Shown here: one piece after another, positions 25,069-36,379 of the stretch
Numbering within the stretch: the stretch's first letter is position 1
Layout of the letters: each line of letters opens with the position of its first letter
Assembly (NCBI RefSeq): GCF_036370855.1
Contig: NC_088105.1
Location: 14,265,619-14,329,618, forward strand
Source: Dromaius novaehollandiae
Lineage: Eukaryota > Chordata > Aves > Casuariiformes > Dromaiidae
Length of the DNA: 64,000 nucleotides
Direction of reading: 5' to 3'
The notes under the pieces: generated by a model
Databases searched by the model: none
Told to the model about the DNA's origin: nothing
What the model saw: the letters and a program-made list of their open reading frames with translations, nothing else
Made by a program: the position numbers and the translations under genes

Positions 25069-27182
25069 GGTCACAAAGGGCACACATTGGGTGATTAGAG
25101 GACATTACAGAAGGAGTAAAAACCCTTTCCCCTGAATCTCTCTGATGGATACACGTTTCCAATAGAAAAATCAGATATCTGCTTTTCACTATTCTGTTTT
25201 AAAGGCTTCCCTTTTAAAACCAGCACTACTGTGTTACCAGTGAGTGCCGCAGCCTGTTACTATAGTAAAACATTTTTCCACTAAGTAGGCATTTATGTAC
25301 CTGAGACATTTCCTTCCCAGTCTCGCATATACGCTGTAAGGCAGTGTTGATTGTAACCTGCCAAATAATGTTTGCAAATATCTATCATTTATCATATCTA
25401 TAAGCCTATGCCTTAATGTTACACTAAATAAGTCATAACTCATGACAAGAGAAGTAGAAAGGGAAGAAATACTGGATTAATTAAAGGAAGCTTTCCTAAA
25501 CAGTTTCTTTAACCTTAACATAATAAGCTCCTGATGAGCTTGTAATATATGCTTGTAATTTATGCCATGTCCTAAAGAAAGGAGGCCAATTCAGGAAACT
25601 ACTTAAATACATGCTTACCACACAGCTGTGACCAGAAAGTTAAGTGCTTTACTGTGAAGAAGTCTGAGGAAGAGAAGGAATATTATGACAAAAACATGGG
25701 CATAAGTTCCTGAGAATAAAACATACTGAAGTGCAAAGGAAATTTAGATTTCTTCTGAGCTCATCTTAGAAATCAGTTTAGGTATATGCAAGGAGATGGA
25801 TGGAAACTCTTTCCTTCATTTATGGCACAGGTGGTAAGGACACTATCACAAAGCTGTGTGTACTAATTGTACACCCACAATTGGAATTGGAAACCACGAA
25901 GACTGAGCAAGTCTCCAAACTCTGCTACAGCCCGTCTACAGCTCCCTGTGCACTTCTGCAATGCAGGCTTCATACAAGCCCTGGAGTCAGAAGGGGATAA
26001 ATCCCCCAGCAGAGGCATCGGATAAGGAAACCGCAAATTGCCATACACCAGCCACCCTGCAAAATGGAGCATGGAAAGATGGTGGAGAGAGAAGGCTGGA
26101 GGAGGCATTCATTAGGTTCATTATTTTTGCCCAGCACCAAGCTAAATGCAGTTCCCCAGCCTGTGACTCACTGTGCGGCACGTCCAGCCAGCTCATCACA
26201 CAGGCACATCACACGCGTGACCATCTGCATGCAGCTAGAGAGACAAAAAGTCCCTGAGTGCTTCCTTCCCTGGGGCTGCAAGGCTAGTCCTGAGCCACCT
26301 GCGCTGTTACACAGCTCGAACAGGGAACCTTTCTGTTCTTAGCTTATTTGCAACTTGTTCTTCCACTCTGCATGCTGGATCCTTTCACATTCAGATCTTG
26401 CAGCCAATATGCAATGAATAGCCTGCAATCCTCTGTTTTTAAATGTGAAGTGATTAAACCTGACTGGGATTTTTCAACAAAAGCTTTTTGATGGGAAAAT
26501 TCTAGGGAAAATACACATTTCCAAAGGTTGTAAGGAGATTTTCTCAGGACAAGGATGGAGGGGAGGGAAGAAAAAGCCTTCCTTCCTTGCCACAACATTT
26601 CCTCTCCCTCTCTTCAAAATAACCAGTGATTTACAAGCTAAGTTGGGATACAGGAAGGCCCATGCCAAATACAGGACTTGTATCTGAAGTCTCTCTCGTC
26701 CCAGATACTGCTTATCTTGTCATTAAGGGGTGTCTGTCTGACTGGTATGGATTCTTCTGCGAAGGCTGTAGTTTCAGTTCTCCTAAAGCGAGGAGCTAAA
26801 GCAAACACTGAAACTGCCATATTTTTCCTGAAATAGAATTCTTTCTTCCTGACCAACTCTTACTTCTGACAGTTGCTGTCAACTTTTTTTTTTCCTTAAA
26901 CCCAGCCCCTTTGTCCCCAGCTTACGCCACCCTCTTGCCTTTTTTCTTGAATTGGGGTACTTTGGTTTTTGAGGTCCAGCTGATGTCATCCCCACATGCT
27001 CCTCCACCCACAGACGGCTGAACGCTACTCACTGTGGGGGTGCACTCTGCGGTCGCGTGTGCTTTTTTGGTTCGTCTGACTAGAGTGGGAGGAGGAAGGA
27101 GACAGTAGTCTCTGTAGTAGTCTCTGGCCCACATTGAGTCTCTTTGCCTATATAGATATGTGCGTGCATATATCTATATATG

Positions 27183-27211
27183 GTGTGTATATATATACAC
27201 ACACGCGCGCG
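27183..27211. repeat. alternating GT/AT/AC/GC tract with perfect palindrome
   Basis: Twenty-nine bases of strict purine-pyrimidine alternation: GT, then AT, then AC, then GC steps. Positions 27183-27202 are a perfect 20-base palindrome. Such tracts can adopt Z-DNA or cruciform structure; this is inference from composition. Confidence 0.85.
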
Positions 27212-27829
27212 ATATTTCCACAACTGCTGGTCTTAAGGGCTCTCTCAGAGAAACAGAAAGCAGCAGTGACTCTCAGGGCAGCTATCTGCTAATGTGCCCA
27301 CCTACAGATGCATGCCCGAGTCAGGCAGCTGTCTTCTTCTCCTTGTCCCTCTTGAATTGCCCATCCTGACCATATCTGATACATAATCTCCTTTGCTCAA
27401 ATTCTCCTTCTTAGACTGAGAACTAAAAACCTGGCCAAGACATTTGCAACTGTATCTTTTTTGCAAGTTGTGGTGAAAACACTGGAATCAATGAAGCCTG
27501 TTTTCGCTGAAGAAACCTGCATCCCATACACTAAATATCACAAAAGCCTTGCCCTGCTGTCGCCTGCCGCCTCACCCTCGCAGCCCACGCTTGCATCTCT
27601 TGCCCACACAGCTCCTGCATTTCATGCCTTCTCCCTCCTGCTGCCTGCTAACTACTGGCAAAGCAAGAAACAGCAGAAACAGCGAGTGGTTCAGAGGTAC
27701 CATGTGCTGTTTGTCCAGCAGTTTGTTAAACCCGGCCTCCTCTGCCCAGCCACCAGGTTCACAAAGCCGAAAGGCACATCCCCCTCTGCCACATTCAGTC
27801 ACAGCGGGCTGACAGCGTGGAGCTATTGT

Positions 27830-28075
27830 GCACGGCGGCCGGGCAGGCAGAAGACAGGTAACTAGGCTTCATTTCCTCAGGTGACAAGTTTGCTAATTCA
27901 TTAATGTCAGTCTTTGGGAGGAGTAAATCATTCAGGGGTAGAACCTGGTTTCCTACCTGCGTGTTCTTCTCCGGCCACCTCCACCAGGTGACGGACTGAG
28001 GCGGGCCCTGCCACAGCTGCCCACTCTGCGGACGCTGCCTCCATCGCCCACCGCGTCCGCGGGACTGACTCCGTG
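27830..28075. promoter_or_regulatory. CpG-rich cluster in intergenic DNA
   Basis: About twelve CpG dinucleotides within some 115 bases (27960-28074), plus three more at 27831-27842, in an otherwise CpG-poor region. It lacks a recognisable coding exon. It could be an unmethylated regulatory element, a non-coding RNA promoter or a decayed transposon. Confidence 0.4.
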
Positions 28076-28944
28076 ACCCAAGAGCACTCAGACACAGGCA
28101 CAGAGAGAAATACCTTCACCAAGCTTTAAAAGGAGAGGGAGAACAGTAGTCTGCAGGGAAACAGGCTTAGACACGACTCCGTAAACGTGTTTCAAGAAGT
28201 TAAAGTTTAAAGTTGTTACCAGCAGGGGACAGTAAGACACAAAAACTTCTCTGCTTTTCTGCTCTGTTAAAAGAGACTGTTCAGTCTCTACATGCCATGG
28301 TCAAAGACTTCCGAGAAGGAAGAGTAATATGTGCTCAGACTCAGTCAGGAGTGTAAGTTAATGTTGGTTAAGATCCAGAATACCAGAGCTTAAGGCCCAG
28401 TCTTAGATTAAAGATACAACCACAATCACCCTATTTTACTTCCCAATGCTTTTTCTTTACTCACCAAAATATCTAGGGAGAGATTTAAGTTTGTAAACAA
28501 AGATGCCTGGTGCTATTTGAGATGCCGAATGGGATCCTACTTGGCCTCGGTTGCCATTTCAGAAGGGCCCGGATCTGCAGGCTCCGGGCCACAGCCGTCA
28601 GCCTCTGCCTCGGATGGTCTGGGGCACCTACAGCCACACTGCACACCCCTGTTCAGGCAGCTGGCTCACAGGCTCTGGCACTTGGAATGGGAACGATGTT
28701 TAAAAACATTTAAAAGATGTTTAAAAATCCTCTCTGGTCATAGCTGTTCTTACATGATTTCACATGCCAGAGGATGTGATACCGCTTTTATGACCAACAG
28801 AATGACAACATCTATGCAGTTCCCCGCTACAACCTGACAAAAGCCTGCGCTGATTATGTTTCTTAATATAAAGCAGCAGGAGGAATTCCTTATTTAAAGA
28901 GCACAGTAAAAATTGAGAAGTCTTCTTTTTAACTTTGACATATA

Positions 28945-29025
28945 AGAAAATCTGTTCCTTTTGAAAAAATATCAATAACATATTGATATTAGAAAATCTG
29001 TTCTTTTTGAAAAATAGCAATAATA
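28945..29025. repeat. 46-bp-period tandem duplication with palindromic junction
   Basis: Two imperfect direct copies beginning AGAAAATCTGTTC at 28945 and 28991. The junction contains AATATCAATA, three bases, then its exact reverse complement (28968-28990). Confidence 0.85.
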
Positions 29026-32000
29026 CATTCTAAGTTTATAAAAAACAGTTTTCAAAACATATATTACCCTATAAAATTGCCACATACTGACCATCTACAA
29101 ATAGCTATCAATATATGCTTATGCTGTGGATAATAAAACGGCAGTTTCCTTAGAAAATAAGTCTGCAGAGTCAAAAGAAAAACACTTCCTGCTCTTCATG
29201 TACAAAACTACATTCTTATCAACTCAGGAGCTGTTCATATATCGCCCACAGAGATTAGGTACTAGACCCACAGACCACAACCTAAAAATCTCTTTATGGT
29301 ATACATGCATGTGTATATATGTATATGTTACTATATATTCTATACACACAGATGCATTTCTTCCGCATTCTAAATGTGATTATGAAGCTTATTTTTGTAT
29401 TTTGATTTTTCATACAGAGGTATTAATGTCCTTGCATACAAGACAGGCCATAAATATGTAATTTTGATTTCCATGCTTCAAAACTACCATTTCCAAATTT
29501 AAAGGGTTTATAAAAGAACCAGGTCTGAGGTCCAGGAACCTGCTTTCTAGTAAAAGAACACAGAAATTCAACCTATATAATTTATCACAGAGAAGACTGA
29601 CAAATAACTTCATCACAGCCTATAATGGAAGAAAACTACAAATGAAAGACAAGTTTAAGCTAAAATGAGACACACTTAATGGTAACACATTAAGATGTGT
29701 TAGATTTGTGCCAAGACTTTAAACCCAGACTGGATAGCATTCTAAAATATGTTTTGCTCACGGAGAAATTATGGCTTCATACATGATTCTAAGGCCTTTA
29801 TTTTGCAGCGGGTCAAAGTAGGTGATCAAAGCCTTTATTTCATTTTAAAATCTCTGAATCTATTGTATGAATTTCTCTGAAATTATCTAAGCCATCTTTA
29901 ATCTCTAGTAATTCATTATTACCTCTATGATTTGACCCGTACGGTCTACTGCTGTAGGGCCTACTGCGAGCTTTGTGAACATAACTACTTATGCGGACTT
30001 CAGAAGCTGTAGAAACAGTTGTCCTCTTATTGTTACTGATGATGTACATGAGATTGTAAGATTGAGCCAGGCATCTGTTTTTCCATCAATAAATCTTCTT
30101 TTAATGCAAGCTGAGCCTACTAACATTAATCAAGCAACATTCTCAAAAAGAGAAAACACAGAGCACCCTGGCTGTTGGACCTTCCTTCTATGAGATGCGC
30201 TTGTTGCTATCAACAAGCGGAAGCAGCATTAAGCTTCTGGCAGTTGTATCGTTTCATTGTCAACACAGTTTGCAAGAACTTGAAAATCATAGCAGTGATT
30301 AGTGGACTTGATTAAGGAGCATTTCTTGAGCCATATTTTTGCAGGTCTCAGTGAAGTCAATTGAAGATCTGAGTGTGGAACAATTACAGGAACATAACTG
30401 AGTCACACTACATTGAAGTATTTTATTTGCTAGAGACTTTGTTATCTCACATGAGAAATTAAACTATGCTGTTTTATTTTAAACCATCGAAAATGGGTGG
30501 GTAACTTCCTCAATTGACAAGTATTTAGTTCTCAGCTCATTTCAATAGAAGTACTCACACTTATATTGAAAGTCCAGCACAGTACAGTCAACCTACCCAT
30601 ATGAACATAAGTGTCATCTCCATCTATGTATTTGATGAATGCTGTATTTTAATATGTAATAAATTAATATGGCACATTATACATAATTAGTATATGTATA
30701 TTACACTGTGACTTGTTGAAAATCTGGTTTTTGTTAAACATAGCCTTTCAAGACATTTGCAGGGAGAAACAGAAGAAAAAATTAGGAGAGGGGCATTAGC
30801 TTTAAAGTACTGATACTGCAGTGCATTTGGTATCTCTTTTTTCTCTTTTCCTTGCAGTTATTGATTTTGTACAAGGATTCAAAATGTATTTCATCTCTGG
30901 ACTGGATGTCCATAGTGGCTACTTTGGAATTAATCAGTCTAAAATCTTTCCTTTTATAGTGTTGCTTAAATATTCTCGAAAAGACAGAAATGTTGTAAAT
31001 TGTAAATAGAAGGTTGATGGGCCACTGGCCATCATTTGCTACATTTTTTGATTGGTGCATAAATCTCCTTACCTTTTTTTCTCAGATTTTCATTGCTTTC
31101 ATCATTAAATATTTTGAACAAACTATTTCACGTAACTAAAGCTTTTTTCTCCCATTGAAGGGGAGTCGGGGGACTTCATGAGTTCTTACCAGTTTTAGAT
31201 TAGTTAAAAAACAAAACAACAAAGAAAACACACTCTGCATCCTCCCCATCCCCTTAACAGACACAAGTCATATCTCACCACACAGCTAAAACGTTACATA
31301 AAAATAATTTCGTATTGGAATTATAAAAGTTTGAACTACTATATTGACCAGTTATGCTTTCTTTTACATACCATCTTTTCTGTTCATGCACCATTAGTGT
31401 GTGATTCAGCTTGGGCTTATAGTAACATCAAGCCATGGATGCATTTTAAAGAAATGCCATTTTAGTATCATTAAAATATTTATTTCATTGTCAGGCCTTA
31501 CAAAATCTCATTCTTCGACTGCAGTGATTGAGTTAAAAATTCATTAGACTAGGTCTTTAACGTGTTAGAGCATTTTTTTCAAGGTTAACCGTAGTTATAT
31601 TTGTTAAAGTAGGTGAGGGAGTAGTATTTTCATTAAACATGAAAATGTATATTCTGCAAACACCCACTTTATTTGCTTTAATACTTAGCTTTGACAACAC
31701 ATCATGCTATAATACAACAAAAGGATGTTCTTTCTTTATAAAATGATATATAGTTTAATTGAAAAAACAGTACCAAAGTACTAAGTACTGACGTTCTATT
31801 AAGTATGCTGATTTATTCATACAGTGAGGAGACAGTGCGTAAGATCAGAGTTGGGTCTGTCTGGCAAAAAGCATGTGGTTATGTGGGACATAAGTCTTGA
31901 ACGCAGCTTTTCAGACTACTTGTCCTCTATTTCCTTTTGTATGTTTGGTCTCCTCTGTAAAGTGGCTCTGGGTGGAAGTCTTCTGCTTCCGTTTTAAAAG

Positions 32001-33762
32001 ACTGACTAATCAGTCGGGACTCATGTTACTCATCTCACTCATTTGTAATCTCATGGTGAGATAAAAAAAGCTGCGTAGGCAGAAGACCTTCAGGACCTAT
32101 CTCCTATTATATTTTAATAATGGGACGCTAAGAGTTTGGAGGGAGCAGAGTCTCCATAAGTTCACTTTTTAAGTGAAACAGGAGAAAGCGTAAATGAGGA
32201 CCGCAGTAGATGTAATCATTTCATATGTCTAAAGCTGTAGAAATGGAAAAAAGGAAGATAAAAATTACTTTTCATTTTTAATTATCTAAGGAGCAATGAA
32301 AGCAGAAGGAAAAAACACATTTCAAAAGGACTCCTCACATGGCCAGCTAAACTAATCTGTTGTTAACTGTGATGCAGGGCCAGTCTGTCTAAAGCTGCCA
32401 GAAGTCTATGGTATTTGGCTGTTCATACTCTGAGCGAAGTGCTTAGAAATATCCAGTTAAACCCAGGCCAAGTACCTTTGACAGCTTCATAAAACTCACC
32501 AGTTCACTTTGGATTCACATTAGGTTGGACTTCCAACATTTTGAGTTCAGCTTTCCTATCGCAAGTTGAACAAATCTAAACTGAACAAAACTACCCTAGA
32601 AACACTAGTTCTGAGCTCAGGGTTATGAGAAATGCACATATCCTAACAGTCTGATGTCAAACTCAAAATTAGTCTTTGCTCACATGAAACTGGGCCAAAG
32701 TTAATTTCAGATTTTCCTCTTAACCAACTTCATTTTTGGATCTGGGTTTTAGTACTTGCAGCATGTTTGCTGCATGTCTAGCTGGAATTGCCCATCCCTC
32801 ACTTTCCCTCAGACCGAGGCTGGGAAGAAGGGTCTTTCCGTGGTTTGCAGGAAAGGCATTCAATGCTTGTAAGAGGCAGAGCACAGACAGTACTAGAGTC
32901 TTCCAGTGTCTAAAGCAGATGGAAACAGGACAGAACCTCTCACAGCATCAACCAAGGACGGCATATCATCAATCTCTTAGAAAGAAGGATTTTTTTCCAT
33001 GTTACCGATAAAACTAAATTGATAATTACTAAAGAACTTTAAAAAAAAGTGAATAATGTGACAGCCCATGTTCATGCCCTGCTACTCTAAATCTAAGTTT
33101 TCTTGAATAAAATGTTGTTGTTCTGTCTGTCAAAACTCTATTAACAATAGCAAAATTGGCAGATTTGTTTTTTTCCTCTGCGTTATTACTTAAGGGACTG
33201 AATTATTGTTGCAAATGCTCAATGACTGCTGGGATGTTAAGTTATCATTATCTTTTTATATTACATATAGCCTCTAGAAACCTTTACAATCTAAAGAGAG
33301 GACAGAAATAGAATTGGAGCAAGAAACAACTACTTCCCTCATATTACAGACAGCAAAAAAGGATAGAAGATTCAATTCAGTTGCCCACGTATATTGATAT
33401 AATGCCATCTGATATCCCCTCAGGCATCACCTGATCTTCATTCATCACCCCAGAAAGCCACAGGGCTCCCACGAGTCCTGTGTCACACTTGCCAGTCCTG
33501 TGTAGACTTTCCAGATACCCTAATGTGTCTCAGACAGCAACAGACACCCATGCGTGAGCAACCGACATGGACACAGAAAGAGTAAGTTTTGCCCTAACTT
33601 GCACAGGAAATCCATAGCAGGCCCAGAAACTGGACCCAGTTTGCTAAAGTGTCATTCAGTAACCACAGAGACCCCTGATCTTGCTGGCAATGAAACCCAT
33701 TTAAGCAGATCACAACCCTCTGGTGGTGGGAAATCACCTTCTTTTCATACAACCTTCTACAC

Positions 33763-33810
33763 AAAAAAAAAAAAAAAAAAAAAAAAAAGAAAAAGAAAAA
33801 GAAAAAAAAG
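33763..33810. repeat. poly-A run (A26) followed by GAAAAA units
   Basis: A26 at 33763-33788, then G-A5-type units to about 33810. It is a purine-only tract on the + strand and could be the tail of a lost retroelement, though no element body is recognisable upstream. Confidence 0.9.
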
Positions 33811-35164
33811 AAACTATCTTCCAATCACTATAACATGACTTCTCAGCTGTTTTTGTCTCTAACATTTGATCTACTTCCTTCTCCTGTTCTCTTTCTCGTA
33901 CTGATCTCACTGCTGTAGCAGTGAATACTGCTGACACAAGACCAACATCCAGATTAAGATCCATTGAAGCAGTAAGCCGCCTATCTGCCAATCATCTACT
34001 CTGGTATCAAACATGCTCTCGCATGCAGCATGCTCTTAGGAAGTGAAATTGTGTCTCATTGATTAAAACTGATCGTCATATAATGAAACTTTATCTATAA
34101 CACAATAGTTATAAGCCAAGTAAAAACAGACAAAATGTATTTAAATTCAAAATACACAAGTCCCAATTCCCATAATTGTTTTGAGGAAGCAAGCTGATCT
34201 TTTCTCTTTCATGTCTCCACATGGCTATATTTTCACCAGTTCCAAGTGTCTTTAGTCTGCTTTGATACTTCATCCTGTACGTGGCTGCACATGGTGAACT
34301 GACCTGAGAGTGAACTCAACAGGGCTTAGAATACTCTTAGTGTATTCTGTAAGTGAAAGGAGAAGCAAAGGGAATAGCAGACAACCCTTTACGACAAAGG
34401 GAAAAAAAAGCAGAAACATAAAGGAGGAATAAAATTCACGTGTTAGCTCATTACAGATTTAGGAGGTTGTTCCCTGCCAAAAAAGTGCCAATTGGAATCA
34501 AAACCCGATCTTACAAACGGCAAGTAACATCACTCAACATTTCTGCTCAAAACTGGAACTGGACAGGGCCAAGTATCATATGATGATGTTCTGTGAAGGT
34601 TAGCAAGTGTTTAGCAGTTCTATCAGTAGGCTCATTTCATTTGAGTTATGTTTAACGTTAAAATATTTTCCAGAGACTCAACAGAGGTTAGGGCTGTGCA
34701 AACCATTTGACAAATTCTCTTTGAGAATAGGGCAGGATTTGAGATGCTATTGCAGTCTCATATATGACACGGGACCAAAAAGCTTAGCTATTTGGAGCCA
34801 CTGCTCTATATACAATCTACCACCCTATTTGCGCGAGAATCTCCACCTTCAGAGACTTGTTTCTTCACAAAAGTTCAGAAATCTTACCCTTTAGGGAAAA
34901 AATCAAAAAGTAACCGAGTTCAACTTTTGCAGGCCCAAGGGCCATGGAATATAGCGTCATCTAGCAATTTCTCTTTTTTCTAACCTGTAGCCGTCACGCT
35001 GGGAGTGTCTCATATCATCATTTCAGCAGTTGTTCCAGGAATTCACAAACTATCTTCTTTGCATTGCAAATATATACTGGCATGGGTTGGGAGTTGCTCA
35101 TATGCTCCAGGACATACTGTCCAAACTTCTTTGTTGTGACTCCCTTAATATTTCATTTAAGGAA

Positions 35165-35214
35165 ATGGTAACAGTAACAATGGTAACGACAATGGTAACA
35201 GGTACAGTGGTAAC
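35165..35214. repeat. short GGTAAC minisatellite
   Basis: Core [A/G]TGGTAAC occurs at 35165, 35180, 35192 and 35207, with spacings of 15, 12 and 15 bases. Confidence 0.75.
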
Positions 35215-36145
35215 TCGGGAATAAAAGAAGACAGTTTTTCTCTCTCTTTCCCTTATATAAAATACACAGCTATATAAATCATTGTCAACAGCTAACCAGA
35301 ACTCCACATTTAATAAATTCCATTAATCCTTTATGGCTATCCAGGAATTACTGGCCCTCCTTCAGCTCTCTAGGGCTGAAACTAGCTCCAGTTATTCCCA
35401 TACCTTGAGGGCCCAGGACTACGTGCAACCGGCTCCTGAGAGGGGGGAACGAAGGCACAACAGCGTTGCACGCCCATGCTCATGCATGCAAGCGTGCTAA
35501 CAGCCATAGCTACCGCCATGCCTGATAGTAACAGATCAAAGTCTCTGTCCCAGGTTTTATGACAACAGAGACAGCCAAATGGAGCAGATTTACGTCTTCT
35601 CTCGTGGATGTTTGTAACATCCTTGTGCTAACGCTTTGAGCTAAAACTACGTGACCATACCAGCGTAGCAAAGAGCTTAACAAAAAAAGCACATCTCTGC
35701 AGCTGCACAGGCTTCTGGAATCTGTTACTGTCTACGCGCACTTTGTGGGCTCATCCTCTGTAACCAGGGAAGCTTATTAATTCAGTGGGTTGCACAGAGG
35801 GTGTCATTCTGCCTTTCCTCTACATAATATCTTCCAAATGCTTTCCTGTTCTAAATGGGGACAAACGACATTTTCTGACGTCCTCTGTGGTGGCGCCTGC
35901 ACAGCTCACCCTTGGCACATGGCTTAGATAACAACCCCTGTTAAGATAACAATGTTTGTAAGGTGTTTGCCCAAAATTGACCACGTTAAAGAGGAAAATG
36001 ACCATCAGCCAGGTTGAACAGTGACCAGGGACTTACAAAAACACTTCTGAAACAGATAAGGAGTCAGCCTGAAGAGAAATAAGAAAATTTGCCATTGGGA
36101 GGAAAAGACCTTGGAGTGAAAACAGCAGCAGTCAAAACCTGACTG

Positions 36146-36303
36146 CACGCTGGCAGAAGTCGCCCCACTGGCATCGCGCCTCTGCCTCGGCCGGGCAGAG
36201 CATCCTCCCCGCCGGGCGCCGCGAGCAGCCTGCATCCAGCTAGGGGAGCCGCCGCGCAGGGCGCAGCAGCGGGGACCCGCCTGGGCGAGCGTGTGTGGCC
36301 CCG
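36146..36303. promoter_or_regulatory. CpG-island-like cluster in intergenic DNA
   Basis: About twenty CpG dinucleotides in roughly 160 bases, far denser than the surrounding AT-rich desert. A TATAAAG lies just to the right at 36360-36366 on the + strand. ORFs across it on the - strand (up to 169 codons) look like a by-product of GC content, since they match no family I recognise. It could be the promoter of a non-coding transcript, an enhancer or a transposon remnant. Confidence 0.45.
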
Positions 36304-36379
36304 TGGTGGCTTTCTCACTGGTGGGGGATCCGCAGGTTGTAGGGAGCAGCACGGACACATATAAAGCTGGGGCACCTTC

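Larger units (their letters stand above)
14500..27800. other. intergenic, left part of the RGS21-RGS1 desert
   Basis: AT-rich DNA with only short, unrelated ORFs on both strands and no RGS or other recognisable exon. Contains A20 at 15223-15242, A20 at 17221-17240, A22 at 25047-25068 and an alternating purine-pyrimidine tract at 27183-27211. A modestly GC-richer patch near 17255-17360 includes a CACGTG E-box. Confidence 0.6.
28100..36100. other. intergenic, middle part of the RGS21-RGS1 desert
   Basis: AT-rich, no recognised gene. Holds a 46-bp tandem duplication at 28945-29025, a TA/CA-rich stretch near 29298-29348, an A26 plus GAAAAA tract at 33763-33810 and a short GGTAAC minisatellite at 35165-35214. 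Confidence 0.6.

Noticed and set aside
33763-33810. A-rich tracts (also 15223, 17221, 25047, 47304) as tails of processed pseudogenes
   Set aside because: No coding similarity or AATAAA signal precedes the runs and no target-site duplications could be identified by eye, so they are listed only as simple repeats.
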